From Sulfurisoma sediminicola (GTDB taxonomy: Bacteria; Pseudomonadota; Gammaproteobacteria; Burkholderiales; Rhodocyclaceae), in the NCBI RefSeq assembly GCF_003865015.1, contig NZ_BHVV01000003.1, positions 310,001 through 374,000 of the forward strand: a stretch of 64,000 bases of DNA, given 5' to 3'. The translations under genes and the position numbers were made by a program. The number at the start of each line of letters is the position of its first letter. Within the stretch, counting starts at the first letter, position 1. Of this stretch, positions 51,419 through 63,227 are shown piece after piece. Below the pieces are notes generated by a model. That model saw only the letters and a list, made by a program, of their open reading frames with translations, did not search any database and had not been told where the DNA came from.

Positions 51419-53736
51419 TGCTGGAACTCGAACTCGACGGCAAACAGCTTTCGGTACCCGAGGGCAGCACGGTGATCGAGGCCGCGCATCAGGCTGGCGT
51501 CTACATCCCGCACTTCTGCTACCACAAGAAACTGTCGATCGCGGCCAACTGCCGCATGTGCCTGGTGCAGGTGGAGAAGGCGCCCAAGCCGCTGCCGGCC
51601 TGCGCCACGCCGGTGACCAACGGCATGAAGGTGTTCACGCATTCCGAGATGGCCGTCACGGCGCAAAAGGGCGTGATGGAATTCCTGCTGATCAACCATC
51701 CGCTCGACTGCCCGATCTGCGACCAGGGCGGCGAGTGCCAGCTGCAGGATCTCGCCGTCGGCTACGGCGACGGCGCCTCGCGCTACGAGGAAGACAAGCG
51801 CGTGGTGCCGAACAAGGATCTCGGCCCGCTGGTCAGCACCGACATGACCCGGTGCATCAACTGCACCCGCTGCGTGCGCTTCACCCAGGAAATCGCCGGC
51901 CTGATGGAACTCGGACAGGCCTTCCGCGGCGACCGTGCCGAAATCATGTCCTTCGTCGGCAAGACCGTCGATTCGGAGCTTTCGGGCAACATCATCGACC
52001 TCTGCCCGGTCGGTGCGCTGACTTCCAAGCCCTTCCGCTTCTCCGCCCGCACCTGGGAACTGGCGCGGCGCAAGTCGGTGAGCCCGCACGACGGCCTCGG
52101 CAGCAACCTCATCGTCCAGGTCAAGCACGACCGCGTGATGCGCGTGCTGCCGCTCGAGAACGAGCAGGTCAACGAGTGCTGGCTGTCGGACAAGGACCGC
52201 TTCTCCTATGAGGCATTAAATTCCGCCGAACGCCTGACGAAGCCCATGGTCAAGCAGGACGGCCAGTGGCAGGAGGTCGACTGGAACGTCGCCCTCGACT
52301 ATACGGCGCACGCCCTGCGCGACGTGGCGAAGAACCACGGGGCCGAGTCCATCGGTGCGCTGGTCAGCCCGCATGCCACGCTCGAGGAAATGGCGCTCGT
52401 CGCCAAGTTGATGCGCGGTCTGGGCAGCGAGAACATCGATTTCCGTCTGCGCCAGTCCGACTTCTCGGCCGACGGCAAGCGCCAGGGCGCGCCCTGGCTG
52501 GGCATGAAGATCGCCGAGATCAACACGCTCGACCGCGTGCTGGTGGTCGGCAGCTTCCTGCGCAAGGATCACCCGCTGCTCGCCCAGCGCCTGCGGCAGG
52601 TGGCGAAGAAGGGCACGCAAGTCAGCGTGATCCACTCGGCCGATGACGACCTGCTGATCAAGCTGTTCGCCAAGGCCGTCGCCGCGCCGTCGCAGCTGCC
52701 GGCGATGCTGGCCCAGGTGCTCAAGGCCGTCGCCGACGCCAAGGGCGCAAATGCCGGTGTCGATGTTACGGTGTCGGCCGAAGCCAAACGGATCGCCGAC
52801 AGCCTGGTTTCCGGCGCCAGCGCCGGCGTCCTGCTCGGCAATTTCGTCCAGCACCATCCGCAGGCCGCCGTGCTCAACGCACTGGCCCAGCAACTGGCCG
52901 GCCTGCTCGGCGCGAAATTCGGCTTTCTCGGCGAGGCGGCCAACAGCGTCGGCGGCTACGTCGCCAATGCCGTGCCAAAGGGCGAGGGCCTCAACGCGGC
53001 GCGCATGCTGGCCGAACCGCGCACGGCCTATCTGCTGCTGGGCACTGAACCCGAGTTCGACTGCGCCGACGGCGCCGCCGCGTTGGCGGCGATGAAGCAG
53101 GCCAAGAGCGTGATCGTGGTCTCGCCGTTCAAGTCGCAGGCGGCCCTCGACTACGCCGATGTGCTGCTGCCGGTGTCGCCCTTCAGCGAGACCTCGGGCA
53201 CGTTCATCAATACCGAAGGCCGCGTGCAGAGCTTCTACGCCGTGGCCAAGCCGCAGGGCGAGGCCCGGCCGGCGTGGAAGGTGCTGCGTGTCCTCGGCAA
53301 CCTGCTCGAACTCGACGGCTTCGGCTACGACAGCTCGGAACAGGTGCGCGACGAGGTGCTCGGCGGCAAAGCCGAATTCGTCTCCGGTCTCGACAATGGC
53401 GTCGACGGCGTTGCCGTCGAACTGCCGGCCGTATCCGGCATTGAACGTGTCGCCGACGTGCCGATCCATTTCGCCGATGCCCTTGCGCGCCGCGCACCGA
53501 GTCTGCAGGCAACAGCCGACGCGGCGGCTCCGACGGCGCGCATGAATGCTGCGACCCTGGCCAGGACCGGCGTGGTCGCAGGCGATATGGTAAATATCGG
53601 CGCTGGCGGTACGGTGTCTCTGGTCGCGCAACTCGATGCCGGTGTTCCCGACAACTGCGTGCGCATTGCCGCAGCCCATTCGGCGACGGCTGGCCTCGGT
53701 GCCATGTTCGCCAACGTGACCGTGGAGCGTGCGTGA
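51418..53736 (+). CDS. nuoG: NADH-quinone oxidoreductase subunit G
   Basis: This 772-residue 75-kDa subunit has an N-terminal 2Fe-2S region ([18 protein letters not shown]), a His/Cys cluster motif ([14 protein letters not shown]), a 4Fe-4S motif ([10 protein letters not shown]) and a long molybdopterin-oxidoreductase-like region without the cofactor. It wires electrons from NuoE/F to NuoI. It starts at the nuoF stop. Confidence 0.95.
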   Translation: MLELELDGKQLSVPEGSTVIEAAHQAGVYIPHFCYHKKLSIAANCRMCLVQVEKAPKPLPACATPVTNGMKVFTHSEMAVTAQKGVMEFLLINHPLDCPICDQGGECQLQDLAVGYGDGASRYEEDKRVVPNKDLGPLVSTDMTRCINCTRCVRFTQEIAGLMELGQAFRGDRAEIMSFVGKTVDSELSGNIIDLCPVGALTSKPFRFSARTWELARRKSVSPHDGLGSNLIVQVKHDRVMRVLPLENEQVNECWLSDKDRFSYEALNSAERLTKPMVKQDGQWQEVDWNVALDYTAHALRDVAKNHGAESIGALVSPHATLEEMALVAKLMRGLGSENIDFRLRQSDFSADGKRQGAPWLGMKIAEINTLDRVLVVGSFLRKDHPLLAQRLRQVAKKGTQVSVIHSADDDLLIKLFAKAVAAPSQLPAMLAQVLKAVADAKGANAGVDVTVSAEAKRIADSLVSGASAGVLLGNFVQHHPQAAVLNALAQQLAGLLGAKFGFLGEAANSVGGYVANAVPKGEGLNAARMLAEPRTAYLLLGTEPEFDCADGAAALAAMKQAKSVIVVSPFKSQAALDYADVLLPVSPFSETSGTFINTEGRVQSFYAVAKPQGEARPAWKVLRVLGNLLELDGFGYDSSEQVRDEVLGGKAEFVSGLDNGVDGVAVELPAVSGIERVADVPIHFADALARRAPSLQATADAAAPTARMNAATLARTGVVAGDMVNIGAGGTVSLVAQLDAGVPDNCVRIAAAHSATAGLGAMFANVTVERA

Positions 53737-54809
53737 TGGAAGCCCAGGTCCTGCACTTCATTCAGCCTCTCCTCGGCCCCCTGTGGGCTTGGGTCCAGCC
53801 CTTGTGGCCGCTGCTGTGGACGATGATGAAAATCGTGGCGATCCTCGCACCGGTGGTGGCCGCGGTGGCCTACCTGCCGTACTTCGAGCGCAAGGTCATC
53901 GCCTACATGCACGTGCGCATCGGCCCCAACCGCGTCGGGCCGTTCGGCCTGCTGCAGCCGATCGCCGACGCGCTCAAACTGGTGTTCAAGGAAATCATCG
54001 TTCCGACCAAGGCGAGCAAGGCGCTGTTCATCCTCGGTCCTATCATGGGTCTGGCCCCGGCGCTGGTGGCGTGGGCGGTCATTCCCTTCGATACCGGTCT
54101 GGTGCTGGCCAACATCGACGCCGGCGTCCTCTATCTGCTGGCCGTCAGCTCGATCGGCGTGTACGGCATCATCATCTCCGGCTGGGCCTCGAACTCGAAG
54201 TACGCCTTCATCGGCGCCTTGCGCTCGGCGGCGCAGATGGTGTCCTACGAAATCTCGATGGGCATGGCGCTGATCGTGGTGCTGATGGTGTCGAACAGCC
54301 TCAATCTCACCGCCATCGTCGCGGCGCAGGGCAAGGGCACCTTCGCCGGCATGGGCATCGGCCTGCTGTCGTGGAACTGGTTGCCGCTGCTGCCGATGTT
54401 CCTGGTGTACCTGATTTCCGGCGTGGCCGAGACCAACCGCGCGCCGTTCGACGTGGTGGAAGGCGAATCCGAGATCGTTGCCGGCCACATGATCGAATAC
54501 TCGGGCATGGCCTTCGCGCTGTTCTTCCTCGCCGAATACGCCAACATGATCCTGATTTCGGCGATGGTCTCGATCTTCTTCCTCGGCGGCTGGCTGTCGC
54601 CGGTGGGATTCCTGCCGGACAGCGTCTGGTGGCTGATGGCCAAGATCTCCTTCATCCTGTTCCTGTTCCTCTGGTTCCGTGCCACCTTCCCGCGCTACCG
54701 CTATGACCAGATCATGCGTCTGGGCTGGAAGGTGTTCCTCCCGCTGTGCTTCGTCTGGATCGTCGTCGTCGGCGTCTGGATGATGTCGCCGCTCAACATC
54801 TGGAAATGA
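53736..54809 (+). CDS. nuoH: NADH-quinone oxidoreductase subunit H
   Basis: This 357-residue membrane subunit has about eight helices; [21 protein letters not shown] and [20 protein letters not shown] are its conserved motifs near the quinone cavity. ATG at 53736 (or GTG at 53733) overlaps the nuoG stop. Joins the peripheral and membrane arms. Confidence 0.96.
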   Translation: MEAQVLHFIQPLLGPLWAWVQPLWPLLWTMMKIVAILAPVVAAVAYLPYFERKVIAYMHVRIGPNRVGPFGLLQPIADALKLVFKEIIVPTKASKALFILGPIMGLAPALVAWAVIPFDTGLVLANIDAGVLYLLAVSSIGVYGIIISGWASNSKYAFIGALRSAAQMVSYEISMGMALIVVLMVSNSLNLTAIVAAQGKGTFAGMGIGLLSWNWLPLLPMFLVYLISGVAETNRAPFDVVEGESEIVAGHMIEYSGMAFALFFLAEYANMILISAMVSIFFLGGWLSPVGFLPDSVWWLMAKISFILFLFLWFRATFPRYRYDQIMRLGWKVFLPLCFVWIVVVGVWMMSPLNIWK

Positions 54810-54828
54810 CGGGAGGCAGGAGATAACC

Positions 54829-55317
54829 ATGGGTGCCATGAAGGACTTCGTCAAAGGCCTGTTCCTCACCGAGCTGCTGCAGGGCATGATGGTGACCGGG
54901 CGCTATTTCTTCGCCCGCAAGATCACCGTGCAGTATCCGGACGAGAAGACGCCGCAAGGCTTCCGCTTCCGCGGTCTCCACGCCTTGCGTCGCTACCCGA
55001 ACGGGGAAGAGCGCTGCATTTCGTGCAAGCTGTGCGAGGCGGTGTGTCCGGCGATGGCGATCACCATCGAGGGCGCCGAGCGCGAGGACGGCAGCCGCCG
55101 CACCACGCGCTACGACATCGACCTGACCAAGTGCATCTTCTGCGGCTTCTGCGAGGAAGCCTGCCCGGTCGACGCCATCGTCGAGACGCGCATCTTCGAG
55201 TATCACGGCGAGACGCGCGGCGACCTCTATTACACCAAGCAGATGCTGCTGGCCAACGGCGATCGCTACGAGGCGCAGATCGCCGCCGACCGCGCCCTCG
55301 ACGCCAAGTACCGATAA
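54829..55317 (+). CDS. nuoI: NADH-quinone oxidoreductase subunit I
   Basis: This 162-residue subunit carries two 4Fe-4S clusters, in [12 protein letters not shown] and [12 protein letters not shown]. It transfers electrons between NuoG and NuoB. GGAGG lies close to the ATG. A repeat-like spacer of about 100 bases follows before nuoJ. Confidence 0.96.
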   Translation: MGAMKDFVKGLFLTELLQGMMVTGRYFFARKITVQYPDEKTPQGFRFRGLHALRRYPNGEERCISCKLCEAVCPAMAITIEGAEREDGSRRTTRYDIDLTKCIFCGFCEEACPVDAIVETRIFEYHGETRGDLYYTKQMLLANGDRYEAQIAADRALDAKYR

Positions 55318-55420
55318 TGGCCCCCCACGCTCGAAAAATCATCTCGCTGCCCCCCACGGGGGGGCGCATGCCGCCTTGTCCCGCGAAGATTTCCTTCGGT
55401 CCGGGCGGCCCAGCGGAGGC
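55318..55420. repeat. probable extragenic repeat between nuoI and nuoJ
   Basis: This 103-base spacer breaks an otherwise tightly packed operon. It contains GCCCCCCACGGGGGGGC (55349-55365, a C-run/G-run stem) and other short CCCCCACG-like and GGGCGGCC units. The unit resembles the CCCCCACG/GGGGGCG repeats common in betaproteobacterial spacers; copy number cannot be known from this window. Confidence 0.55.
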
Positions 55421-55423
55421 ATG

Positions 55424-56032
55424 ATGGAATTCAAGACCTTCGTCTTCTACATGCTGGCAACCATCATGGTGCTGGCCAGCCTGCGGGTGATCACCGCGCG
55501 CAACCCGGTGCATGCCGCGCTGGCGCTGGTGCTGGCCTTCTTCAACGCCGCCGGCATCTGGCTGCTGCTGCATGCCGAGTTCCTCGCCATCGCCCTGATC
55601 ATGGTCTATGTCGGCGCGGTGATGGTGTTGTTCCTGTTCGTGGTGATGATGCTCGACATCAACATCGATCGTCTGCGCCAGGGCTTCTGGCACTACCTGC
55701 CGCTGGGCGGGCTGGTCGGCGCGCTGATGATCTTCGAGATGTCGGTGGTGCTCGGCGGCCACTACTTCAGCCTGGCCGAAATGGCGCCGCCGGCGATTCC
55801 GGCCGACCACAGCAATACCAGGATCCTCGGACGCCTGTTGTTCACCGACTACGCCTACCCCTTCGAACTGGCCTCCATCGTGCTGCTCGTCGGCATCGTC
55901 GCCGCCGTCATGCTGACGCTGCGCAAACGCAAGGACACCAAGTTCATGCACCCGTCCGACCAGGTCAAGGTCCGCCGCAACGATCGCGTGCGCATGGTCT
56001 CCATGCCGGCGGAGAAGGAAGGGGGCGAGTGA
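55424..56032 (+). CDS. nuoJ: NADH-quinone oxidoreductase subunit J
   Basis: This 202-residue membrane subunit has five helices, with [23 protein letters not shown] and [21 protein letters not shown] conserved. Two ATGs (55421, 55424) exist; the second gives better spacing to GGAGG. It overlaps nuoK by one base. Confidence 0.95.
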   Translation: MEFKTFVFYMLATIMVLASLRVITARNPVHAALALVLAFFNAAGIWLLLHAEFLAIALIMVYVGAVMVLFLFVVMMLDINIDRLRQGFWHYLPLGGLVGALMIFEMSVVLGGHYFSLAEMAPPAIPADHSNTRILGRLLFTDYAYPFELASIVLLVGIVAAVMLTLRKRKDTKFMHPSDQVKVRRNDRVRMVSMPAEKEGGE

Positions 56033-56337
56033 TGCTGTCGCTGTCCCACTACCTGATCCTCGGCGCGATCCTCTTCGCCATCGGCATCGTCGGCGTCTTC
56101 CTCAACCGCAAGAACCTGATCGTGCTGCTGATGGCGATCGAGCTGATCCTGCTCGCGGTGAACATGAATTTCGTCGCCTTCTCCTATTACCTCAACGACC
56201 CCGCCGGCCAGATCTTCGTCTTCTTCATCCTGACGGTGGCCGCCGCCGAGTCGGCGATCGGCCTGGCCATCCTGGTCGTGCTTTTCCGCAACCTCTCGAC
56301 CATCCATGTCGATGACCTCGACAGCCTGAAGGGATAA
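56032..56337 (+). CDS. nuoK: NADH-quinone oxidoreductase subunit K
   Basis: This 101-residue three-helix subunit has the conserved [20 protein letters not shown] with the glutamate used in proton transfer and [16 protein letters not shown] at 56032, GTG at 56029 in frame. Cotranscribed. Confidence 0.95.
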   Translation: MLSLSHYLILGAILFAIGIVGVFLNRKNLIVLLMAIELILLAVNMNFVAFSYYLNDPAGQIFVFFILTVAAAESAIGLAILVVLFRNLSTIHVDDLDSLKG

Positions 56338-56341
56338 CGGG

Positions 56342-58363
56342 ATGAAATCGCTCTATCTCATCATCCCCTTCGCACCGCTCGTCGGCGCCATCGTTGCCGG
56401 CTTCTTCGGCCGCGCCATCGGCCGCGCCGGTTCGCACTGGGTGACCAGCCTCGGCGTCGCCATTTCCTTCGCCTGCTCGCTGCTGGTGTTCCAGGACGTG
56501 ATGGCCGGCCATACTTTCAACGGCACGCTGTATTCCTGGCTCGAATCGGGCGGCCTCAAGTTCGAGATCGGCTTCCTCATCGATCGACTTACCGCGATCA
56601 TGATGATCGTCGTCACTTTCGTTTCGCTGATGGTGCATATCTACACCATCGGCTACATGGCGCACGACGAGGAAAACTGGCCCGTCGACAGTCTGGCGCG
56701 CACCTACAGCTACCAGCGTTTCTTCAGTTACATCTCGCTGTTCACCTTCTCGATGCTGATGCTGGTGATGAGCAACAACTTCGTCCAGCTCTTCTTCGGC
56801 TGGGAGGCGGTGGGCCTGGTTTCCTACCTGCTGATCGGCTTCTGGTGCAACCGGCCGACGGCGATCTACGCCAACCTCAAAGCCTTCCTCGTCAACCGCG
56901 TCGGCGACTTCGGCTTCCTGCTCGGCATCGGCCTCATCGCCGCCTACGCCGGCTCGCTCGACTATTTCACGGTGTTCGCCAAGGGCAAGGAACTGGCGGC
57001 GGCCACGGTCGAACTGATTCCCGGCAGCAGCTGGGCCCTGATCTCGGTCATCTGCATCGGGCTGTTCATCGGCGCCATGGGCAAGTCGGCGCAGTTCCCG
57101 CTGCACGTCTGGCTGCCCGACTCGATGGAAGGCCCGACCCCGATCTCGGCGCTGATCCACGCCGCCACCATGGTGACCGCCGGCATCTTCATGGTCTCGC
57201 GCATGTCGCCGCTGTTCGAACTGTCCGAGGCGGCGCTGTCCTTCGTCATCGTCATCGGCGCCATCACCGCCTTCTTCATGGCACTGATCGCCATCGTCCA
57301 GACCGACATCAAGCGCGTCGTCGCCTACTCGACGCTGTCGCAGCTCGGTTACATGACCGTGGCGCTGGGTGCCTCTGCCTACTCTGTGGCGATCTTCCAC
57401 CTGATGACCCACGCCTTCTTCAAGGCGGTGCTGTTCCTCGGTGCCGGTTCGGTGATCATCGCCATGCACCACGAGCAGGACATGCGGCGCATGGGCGGCC
57501 TCCGCAAGTACATGCCGATCACCTACGCCACGGTGCTGATCGGCGCCATCGCCAACGCCGGCCTGCCGCCCTTCGCCGGCTTCTTCTCCAAGGACTCGAT
57601 CATCGAGGCGGTGCACCTGTCCCACATTCCGGGTGCCGGCTTCGCCTACGCCGCGCTCCTTGCCGGCGTCTTCATCGGCGGCCTCTATTCCTTCCGCCTG
57701 GTGTTCTTCGCCTTCCACGGCGAGGAGCGCTTCCGCCACGCCGGCGCTCACCACGGTGATCATGGCGAGCATGGCCACGGCCACCACGCCGAACCGCACG
57801 AGTCGCCCAAGGTCGTCACCGTGCCGCTGATCCTGCTGGCGATCCCCTCCATCGCGGCCGGCTGGTTCATCGGCCCGATGCTGTTCGGCGGCTACTTCGG
57901 CGACGCCATCGTCATCGCTCCCGAGCACGGCGCGCTGGCGCACATGAAGGAATCCTTCCACGGCGTCATCGCCATGATGATCCACGCCCTCGGCACCCTG
58001 CCGTTCTGGTTCGCCGTTTCCGGTGCGGCGACAGCCTGGTTCCTTTACATCGTGCGCCCAGACCTGCCGGCGGTGATCAAGGCGCGCCTGGCGCCGTTCG
58101 CCTGGGTGCTGGAGAAGAAGTACGGCTTCGACGACTTCAACGACTGGTTCTTCGCCGGTGGTGCCCGCCTTCTCGGTCGCGGCCTGTGGAGGGGCGGCGA
58201 CGAGGTGCTGATCGACGGCGTCGCGGTGAATGGCTCGGCCAGCCTGGTCGGACGCTTCGCCTTCGTCGTGCGGCGCCTGCAATCCGGCCACATCTACCAG
58301 TACGCCTTCTCCATGATCATCGGCGTCTTCGTCCTGCTGACCCTTTGGCTGAACCGCACCTGA
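56342..58363 (+). CDS. nuoL: NADH-quinone oxidoreductase subunit L
   Basis: This 673-residue antiporter-like subunit has about 16 membrane segments; LFFGWEAVGLVSYLLIGFW, TPISALIHAATMVTAG and the C-terminal long helix region fit NuoL. A His-rich loop HGDHGEHGHGHHAE (around 475) is in the variable region and may bind metals by chance. Proton pump module. Confidence 0.95.
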   Translation: MKSLYLIIPFAPLVGAIVAGFFGRAIGRAGSHWVTSLGVAISFACSLLVFQDVMAGHTFNGTLYSWLESGGLKFEIGFLIDRLTAIMMIVVTFVSLMVHIYTIGYMAHDEENWPVDSLARTYSYQRFFSYISLFTFSMLMLVMSNNFVQLFFGWEAVGLVSYLLIGFWCNRPTAIYANLKAFLVNRVGDFGFLLGIGLIAAYAGSLDYFTVFAKGKELAAATVELIPGSSWALISVICIGLFIGAMGKSAQFPLHVWLPDSMEGPTPISALIHAATMVTAGIFMVSRMSPLFELSEAALSFVIVIGAITAFFMALIAIVQTDIKRVVAYSTLSQLGYMTVALGASAYSVAIFHLMTHAFFKAVLFLGAGSVIIAMHHEQDMRRMGGLRKYMPITYATVLIGAIANAGLPPFAGFFSKDSIIEAVHLSHIPGAGFAYAALLAGVFIGGLYSFRLVFFAFHGEERFRHAGAHHGDHGEHGHGHHAEPHESPKVVTVPLILLAIPSIAAGWFIGPMLFGGYFGDAIVIAPEHGALAHMKESFHGVIAMMIHALGTLPFWFAVSGAATAWFLYIVRPDLPAVIKARLAPFAWVLEKKYGFDDFNDWFFAGGARLLGRGLWRGGDEVLIDGVAVNGSASLVGRFAFVVRRLQSGHIYQYAFSMIIGVFVLLTLWLNRT

Positions 58364-58388
58364 TCGACGCCAGGAAGAATACAGAGAG

Positions 58389-59864
58389 ATGAGTTCCCAA
58401 CTGCTGAGCCTTGCCATCTGGCTGCCGATTTTCGGCGCCTTCGCCGTCCTCGCCACGGGCAGCGAGCGCCGCGATGCCATGCGCTGGCTTGCCCTGGTCG
58501 TCGCCGTGGCCGGTTTCCTCGTCACCCTCCCGCTCTACGCCGGTTTCGACCGGACGCAGGCCGGCATGCAGTTCGTCGAGCAGGCGCCGTGGATCCCCGG
58601 CCTCAACATTCATTACCTGCTCGGCGTCGACGGCATTTCGGTGCTGTTCATCCTGCTCAACAGCTTCATCACCGTGCTGGTGGTGCTGGCCGGCTGGACG
58701 GTGATCGAGGAGAAGCAGGCGCAGTACATGGGCGCCTTCCTCATCATGTCGGGCCTGATGAACGGCATCTTCTGCGCCCTCGATGCCATGCTCTTCTACG
58801 TCTTCTTCGAGGCCTCGCTGATTCCGATGTACCTCATCATCGGCGTCTGGGGCGGCCCCAAACGCGTCTACGCGGCATTCAAGTTCTTCCTCTATACGCT
58901 GCTCGGCTCGCTGCTGATGCTGATCGCGCTGATCTACCTCTACCTCGCCTCGGGCGGCAGTTTCAACCTGCTCGAGTGGCACCAGGTGCGCCTGGAGATG
59001 ACGCCGCAGATCCTGCTGTTCGTCGCCTTCCTCGTCGCCTTCGCCGTCAAGGTGCCGATGTGGCCGGTGCATACGTGGCTGCCCGACGCCCACGTCGAGG
59101 CGCCGACCGGCGGCTCGGTGGTTCTGGCGGCGATCATGCTGAAGCTCGGCGCCTACGGCTTCGTCCGTTTCTCGCTGCCGATAGCGCCCGATGCCAGCCA
59201 GTACCTGGCGCCGCTGATGATCACGCTGTCGCTGATCGCGGTCGTCTATATCGGCTTCGTCGCGCTGGTGCAGACCGACATGAAGAAGCTGGTGGCCTAC
59301 TCCTCGATCTCGCACATGGGCTTCGTCACCCTCGGCTTCTTCATCTTCAACCAGCTCGGCGTCGAGGGCGCGCTGGTGCAGATGATCTCCCACGGCTTCG
59401 TCTCCGGCGCGATGTTCCTCTGCATCGGCGTCATGTACGACCGCATGCACTCGCGCAACATCGCCGACTACGGTGGCGTGATCAACACCATGCCGAAGTT
59501 CGCCGCGCTGTTCCTCTTCTTCGCCATGGCCAACTCCGGCCTGCCAGCCACTTCCGGCTTCGTCGGCGAATTCATGGTCATCCTCGGCGCCATCAAGTTC
59601 AATTTCTGGGTTGGCTTCGCCGCCGCCACCACGCTGATCCTCGGCGCCGCCTATACGCTGTGGATGGTCAAGCGCGTCGCCTTCGGCACCGTCGGCAACG
59701 ACCACGTCCGGCAGCTTTCCGACATCAACAGCCGCGAATTGCTGGTGCTCGGCCTGCTGGCGCTGGCCGTGCTGGCCATGGGCATCTATCCCTTCCCCTT
59801 CACCGACGTCATGCATGCCTCGGTGGATAATCTGCTCAAGCACGTCGCGGTGAGCAAGCTCTAA
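58389..59864 (+). CDS. nuoM: NADH-quinone oxidoreductase subunit M
   Basis: This 491-residue antiporter-like subunit has about 14 helices. [18 protein letters not shown] and [20 protein letters not shown] are typical. It starts 25 bases after nuoL. Second pump unit of the membrane arm. Confidence 0.95.
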   Translation: MSSQLLSLAIWLPIFGAFAVLATGSERRDAMRWLALVVAVAGFLVTLPLYAGFDRTQAGMQFVEQAPWIPGLNIHYLLGVDGISVLFILLNSFITVLVVLAGWTVIEEKQAQYMGAFLIMSGLMNGIFCALDAMLFYVFFEASLIPMYLIIGVWGGPKRVYAAFKFFLYTLLGSLLMLIALIYLYLASGGSFNLLEWHQVRLEMTPQILLFVAFLVAFAVKVPMWPVHTWLPDAHVEAPTGGSVVLAAIMLKLGAYGFVRFSLPIAPDASQYLAPLMITLSLIAVVYIGFVALVQTDMKKLVAYSSISHMGFVTLGFFIFNQLGVEGALVQMISHGFVSGAMFLCIGVMYDRMHSRNIADYGGVINTMPKFAALFLFFAMANSGLPATSGFVGEFMVILGAIKFNFWVGFAAATTLILGAAYTLWMVKRVAFGTVGNDHVRQLSDINSRELLVLGLLALAVLAMGIYPFPFTDVMHASVDNLLKHVAVSKL

Positions 59865-59880
59865 GGCGCACGAGAACAAG

Positions 59881-61356
59881 ATGCTCGCGAATTTCGTCGT
59901 CCCCGATCTCTACCCCGCTGCGCCCGAACTGTTCCTGGCGCTGATGATCTGCGTCATCCTGCTGGTGGACCTGTTCCTCGGCCAGGCGCAGCGCTGGATC
60001 ACGGCACTGTTGACGGTGACGACCCTGCTCGGCTGCGCCGCCATCACCTACAACACCATGGATGGACAGTCGGTGCTGACCTTCAGCGACATGTTCATCG
60101 ACGACCTGTTGGCGGACTTCCTCAAACTGATGCTCTATGTTTCGGTGATCGCGGTACTGGTCTACAGCCGCGACTACCTGAAGGCGCGCGGCCTCGATCG
60201 TGGCGAGTACTACGTGCTGCTGCTGTGTGCGACGCTGGGCATGATGGTGATGATCTCGGCGGCGCACCTGCTCTCCGTCTATATCGGCCTCGAACTGCTG
60301 TCGCTGTCGCTCTACGCGCTGGTGGCGATCGACCGTGACTCCCCGCGGGCCACCGAGGCGGCGATGAAATATTTCGTCCTCGGCGCACTCGCCTCCGGCC
60401 TGCTGCTCTACGGCATGTCGATGATCTACGGCGCCACCGCCACACTGCAGATCGGCGGCATCGCCCAGGCCATCGTCGCTGGCAGCGCCAACAAGACGGT
60501 GCTGGTGTTCGGTCTGGTCTTCCTCGTCTCGGGCATCGCCTTCAAGCTCGGCGCCGTGCCTTTCCACATGTGGATTCCCGACGTCTATCACGGCGCGCCC
60601 ACGGCGATAACCCTGTTCATCGGTTCGGCACCGAAGATCGCCGCCTTCGCCATGGCCTTGCGTCTGCTGGTCTATGGCCTGTTCCCGCTGGCGCATCACT
60701 GGCAGGTCATGCTGATGATCATGGCGGTCTTGTCGATCGGCCTGGGCAACCTCGCCGCCATCGCCCAGACCAACATCAAGCGCATGCTGGCCTATTCGGC
60801 GATCTCGCACATGGGCTTCATGCTGCTGGCGCTGATGAGTGGCATCGTCGGTGGCGATCCGAGTTACATGATTCCGGCCTATAGCGCCGCGATGTACTAC
60901 GTCGTCGCCTACGTGCTGATGTCGCTCGGTTCCTTCGGCATGGTTCTCCTGCTGTCGCGTGCCGGCTATGAGGCCGAGAATCTCGAGGACTTCAAGGGCC
61001 TTAACCGCCGCAGCCCCTGGTTCGCCGCGGTGATGATGGTGCTAATGTTCTCCATGGCCGGCATTCCGTTCTTCATCGGCTTTTTCGCCAAGTTCTCGGT
61101 GCTGCTGATGGCCGTCAATGCCGGTTACATCGTCGTCGCCGTGATCGCGGTGATGTTCTCGCTGGTCGGTGCCTTCTACTACCTGCGCGTGGTCAAGCTG
61201 ATGTACTTCGACGCGCCGACCGATGCCGCGCCGATCGTCGCACCGCTCGACATGCGCGTGCTGCTCTCCGCCAACGGCATCGCCGTGGCGCTGTTCGGCA
61301 TCTTCCCGCAGGCCATCATGTCCCTGTGTGCCTACGCCCTCGTGCGCTCGATGTGA
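59881..61356 (+). CDS. nuoN: NADH-quinone oxidoreductase subunit N
   Basis: This 491-residue antiporter-like subunit has [36 protein letters not shown] and [16 protein letters not shown]. It is the last of the 14 complex I genes. Eleven bases to the Nudix gene, so it may be cotranscribed. Confidence 0.95.
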   Translation: MLANFVVPDLYPAAPELFLALMICVILLVDLFLGQAQRWITALLTVTTLLGCAAITYNTMDGQSVLTFSDMFIDDLLADFLKLMLYVSVIAVLVYSRDYLKARGLDRGEYYVLLLCATLGMMVMISAAHLLSVYIGLELLSLSLYALVAIDRDSPRATEAAMKYFVLGALASGLLLYGMSMIYGATATLQIGGIAQAIVAGSANKTVLVFGLVFLVSGIAFKLGAVPFHMWIPDVYHGAPTAITLFIGSAPKIAAFAMALRLLVYGLFPLAHHWQVMLMIMAVLSIGLGNLAAIAQTNIKRMLAYSAISHMGFMLLALMSGIVGGDPSYMIPAYSAAMYYVVAYVLMSLGSFGMVLLLSRAGYEAENLEDFKGLNRRSPWFAAVMMVLMFSMAGIPFFIGFFAKFSVLLMAVNAGYIVVAVIAVMFSLVGAFYYLRVVKLMYFDAPTDAAPIVAPLDMRVLLSANGIAVALFGIFPQAIMSLCAYALVRSM

Positions 61357-61366
61357 CGGAAGGCCC

Positions 61367-61927
61367 GTGGACGAGCACCTGAGCGAAGAGACGATCGCCA
61401 GCGCAGAGGTATTCAAGGGCAAGCTGCTGCACATCCGCTCCGACCGCGTCCGCCTGCCCGGCGGCGGCGAGAGCGTGCGCGAGGTGGTGATGCATCCGGG
61501 TGCGGTGATGGTCATCGCCAGCCTCGACAATGGCAGGCTGCTGTTCGAACGCCAGTACCGTCATCCGCTGCAGCGCGTGTTCCTCGAACTGCCGGCGGGA
61601 AAGATCGATGCCGGCGAGCACATTCTCGACACGGCACGGCGTGAGCTGCGCGAGGAAACCGGCTACAAGGCCAGGACCTGGCGCCATATCGCGACCATCC
61701 ACCCCTGCATCGGCTACTCCGATGAACGCATCGAGATCTTTCTTGCCCACGGTCTCTCCTATGTCGGCCATGAGCGCGACCACGAGGAGTTTCTCGAGGT
61801 GATCGAACTGTCGCTGGCCGACGCCATCGCCGCCATCCGTGACGGCGACATCACCGATGGCAAGACCGTCGCCGGTCTGCTCTGGGCGGAAAAGATCTTC
61901 TCCAACGCGTGGCCGCTGCCGGCCTGA
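61367..61927 (+). CDS. Nudix hydrolase, ADP-ribose pyrophosphatase-like
   Basis: This 186-residue enzyme has the Nudix box (GKIDAGEHILDTARRELREE followed by TG). The upstream pattern, LLFERQYRHPLQRVFLELPAG, is typical of the ADP-ribose diphosphatase branch (NudF-like). GTG start at 61367 with GGAAGG upstream; the frame open further upstream lies in nuoN and is rejected. Near NADH-oxidising genes it may clear NAD-derived by-products. Confidence 0.88.
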   Translation: MDEHLSEETIASAEVFKGKLLHIRSDRVRLPGGGESVREVVMHPGAVMVIASLDNGRLLFERQYRHPLQRVFLELPAGKIDAGEHILDTARRELREETGYKARTWRHIATIHPCIGYSDERIEIFLAHGLSYVGHERDHEEFLEVIELSLADAIAAIRDGDITDGKTVAGLLWAEKIFSNAWPLPA

Positions 61928-61989
61928 GCCGGCGGCGTGCGTTTCGGCTACCATAGCGCCATGAAGAACGCTTCGATGCGGATGGACGC

Positions 61990-63222
61990 ATGAACCCGGC
62001 GGTGGCACGGCCGGTCCCGGCCGAGGGCACGGAACTCGACGCGAGCGGCAACTACCATCTCGAGGCCCTCCACATCATCTCCGAGGTGTCGGCGAGTCTC
62101 GCCGACGAGGACGATGTCGAGGAACTGCTTGGCCGCTTTCTCGGCACCATGATCCGCCTGGCCAATGCCAGCGCGGGGGCAGTGCGGGTCCTGACCTCGG
62201 ACGGCCGCCACCTGCGGCTGGTCGGGGCCCGCGGCCTGCCGCACGAGGTGGTCGAGCACGAGCGGCTGGTGCCGGTCGATTGCGGCCACTGCGGCAGCGC
62301 GGTGCGCGACAACCGCTCGCGCTACGAGATCGACCTCGCCGTCTGTGCCGAACGCACCCATCACCCCTACTTCGGTCGCGAATGCCAGGCCATGGTCGTG
62401 GTGCCGCTGCAGAACCAGGGCCGCCTGCTCGGCACCTACAACCTGTTCCTGCCCGACCGTTTCGAACTGCCCGAGGAAGTCGCGCTGCTGTTCCGCTCCA
62501 TCGGCGAGCACCTCGGCATGGCGCTGGAGAACGCCCGCCTCAAGCGCGAGAACCTGCGCATCACGCTGATGAACGAGCGGCAGATGATGGCCGCCGAGGT
62601 GCACGACTCGCTGGCGCAGACGCTGGCCTACATGAAGATGCGCATCGCCCTGCTGCAGGATGCGCTGATCGATGCGGAGACGGACAAGGCCAACAAGTAC
62701 GCCGGCGACCTCGGCCAGGCCCTCGACGAGGCCTATGCCCAGCTGCGCGAGCTGCTGTCGCAGTTCCGCAACCGCATGGACCCGATGGGCCTGGTGGCCG
62801 CCGTCGCCGGCCTCGTCGCCAACTTCCGCGATCGCACCGGCATCGAGCTCGACTACCAGAACCGCGTCGCCGATTTCCGCCTGTCGGTGGATCAGGAGGC
62901 GCAGGTCTTCTTCATCATCCAGGAGGCACTGGCCAATGTCGCCCGCCACTCGGGCGCGACGCGGGCACGACTGGCGTTCGAGGGGGCCGGCGACTACTAC
63001 GTCGCCACGGTCGAGGACAACGGCCGCGGCGGTCAGGGCTTCTTCGCCATCGCCAACCGCACCAGCGGCTTCGAGGAGCATCCCAAGCTGCGCGACCACT
63101 TCGGCCTCACCATCATGCGCGAGCGCGCCCGCAAGATCGGTGGCCGCGTCGAGGTGGCCAATCTTCCTGCCGGCGGCTTTCGCGTGCGCCTGACTTTCCC
63201 CGTGCTCGCCGGCCGAGCCTGA
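61990..63222 (+). CDS. soluble GAF-domain sensor histidine kinase (NarX-like)
   Basis: This 410-residue cytoplasmic kinase has a GAF domain (about 25-185) with cysteines at 98, 101, 119 and 132 (DCGHCG, AVCA, GREC), followed by a HisKA_3 phospho-acceptor region AAEVHDSLAQTLA (His205) and HATPase domain with DNGRGGQGF and HFGLTIMRERA. No membrane segments. The four cysteines could bind an iron-sulfur cluster or sense redox state. It precedes a NarL-type regulator by five bases, forming a two-component pair. Confidence 0.88.
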   Translation: MNPAVARPVPAEGTELDASGNYHLEALHIISEVSASLADEDDVEELLGRFLGTMIRLANASAGAVRVLTSDGRHLRLVGARGLPHEVVEHERLVPVDCGHCGSAVRDNRSRYEIDLAVCAERTHHPYFGRECQAMVVVPLQNQGRLLGTYNLFLPDRFELPEEVALLFRSIGEHLGMALENARLKRENLRITLMNERQMMAAEVHDSLAQTLAYMKMRIALLQDALIDAETDKANKYAGDLGQALDEAYAQLRELLSQFRNRMDPMGLVAAVAGLVANFRDRTGIELDYQNRVADFRLSVDQEAQVFFIIQEALANVARHSGATRARLAFEGAGDYYVATVEDNGRGGQGFFAIANRTSGFEEHPKLRDHFGLTIMRERARKIGGRVEVANLPAGGFRVRLTFPVLAGRA

Positions 63223-63227
63223 CCCCA

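Noticed and set aside
57740-57800. His-rich loop of NuoL as a dedicated metal-binding domain
   Set aside because: NuoL loops vary widely in this place and His-rich stretches occur in many; no other metal motif is near.
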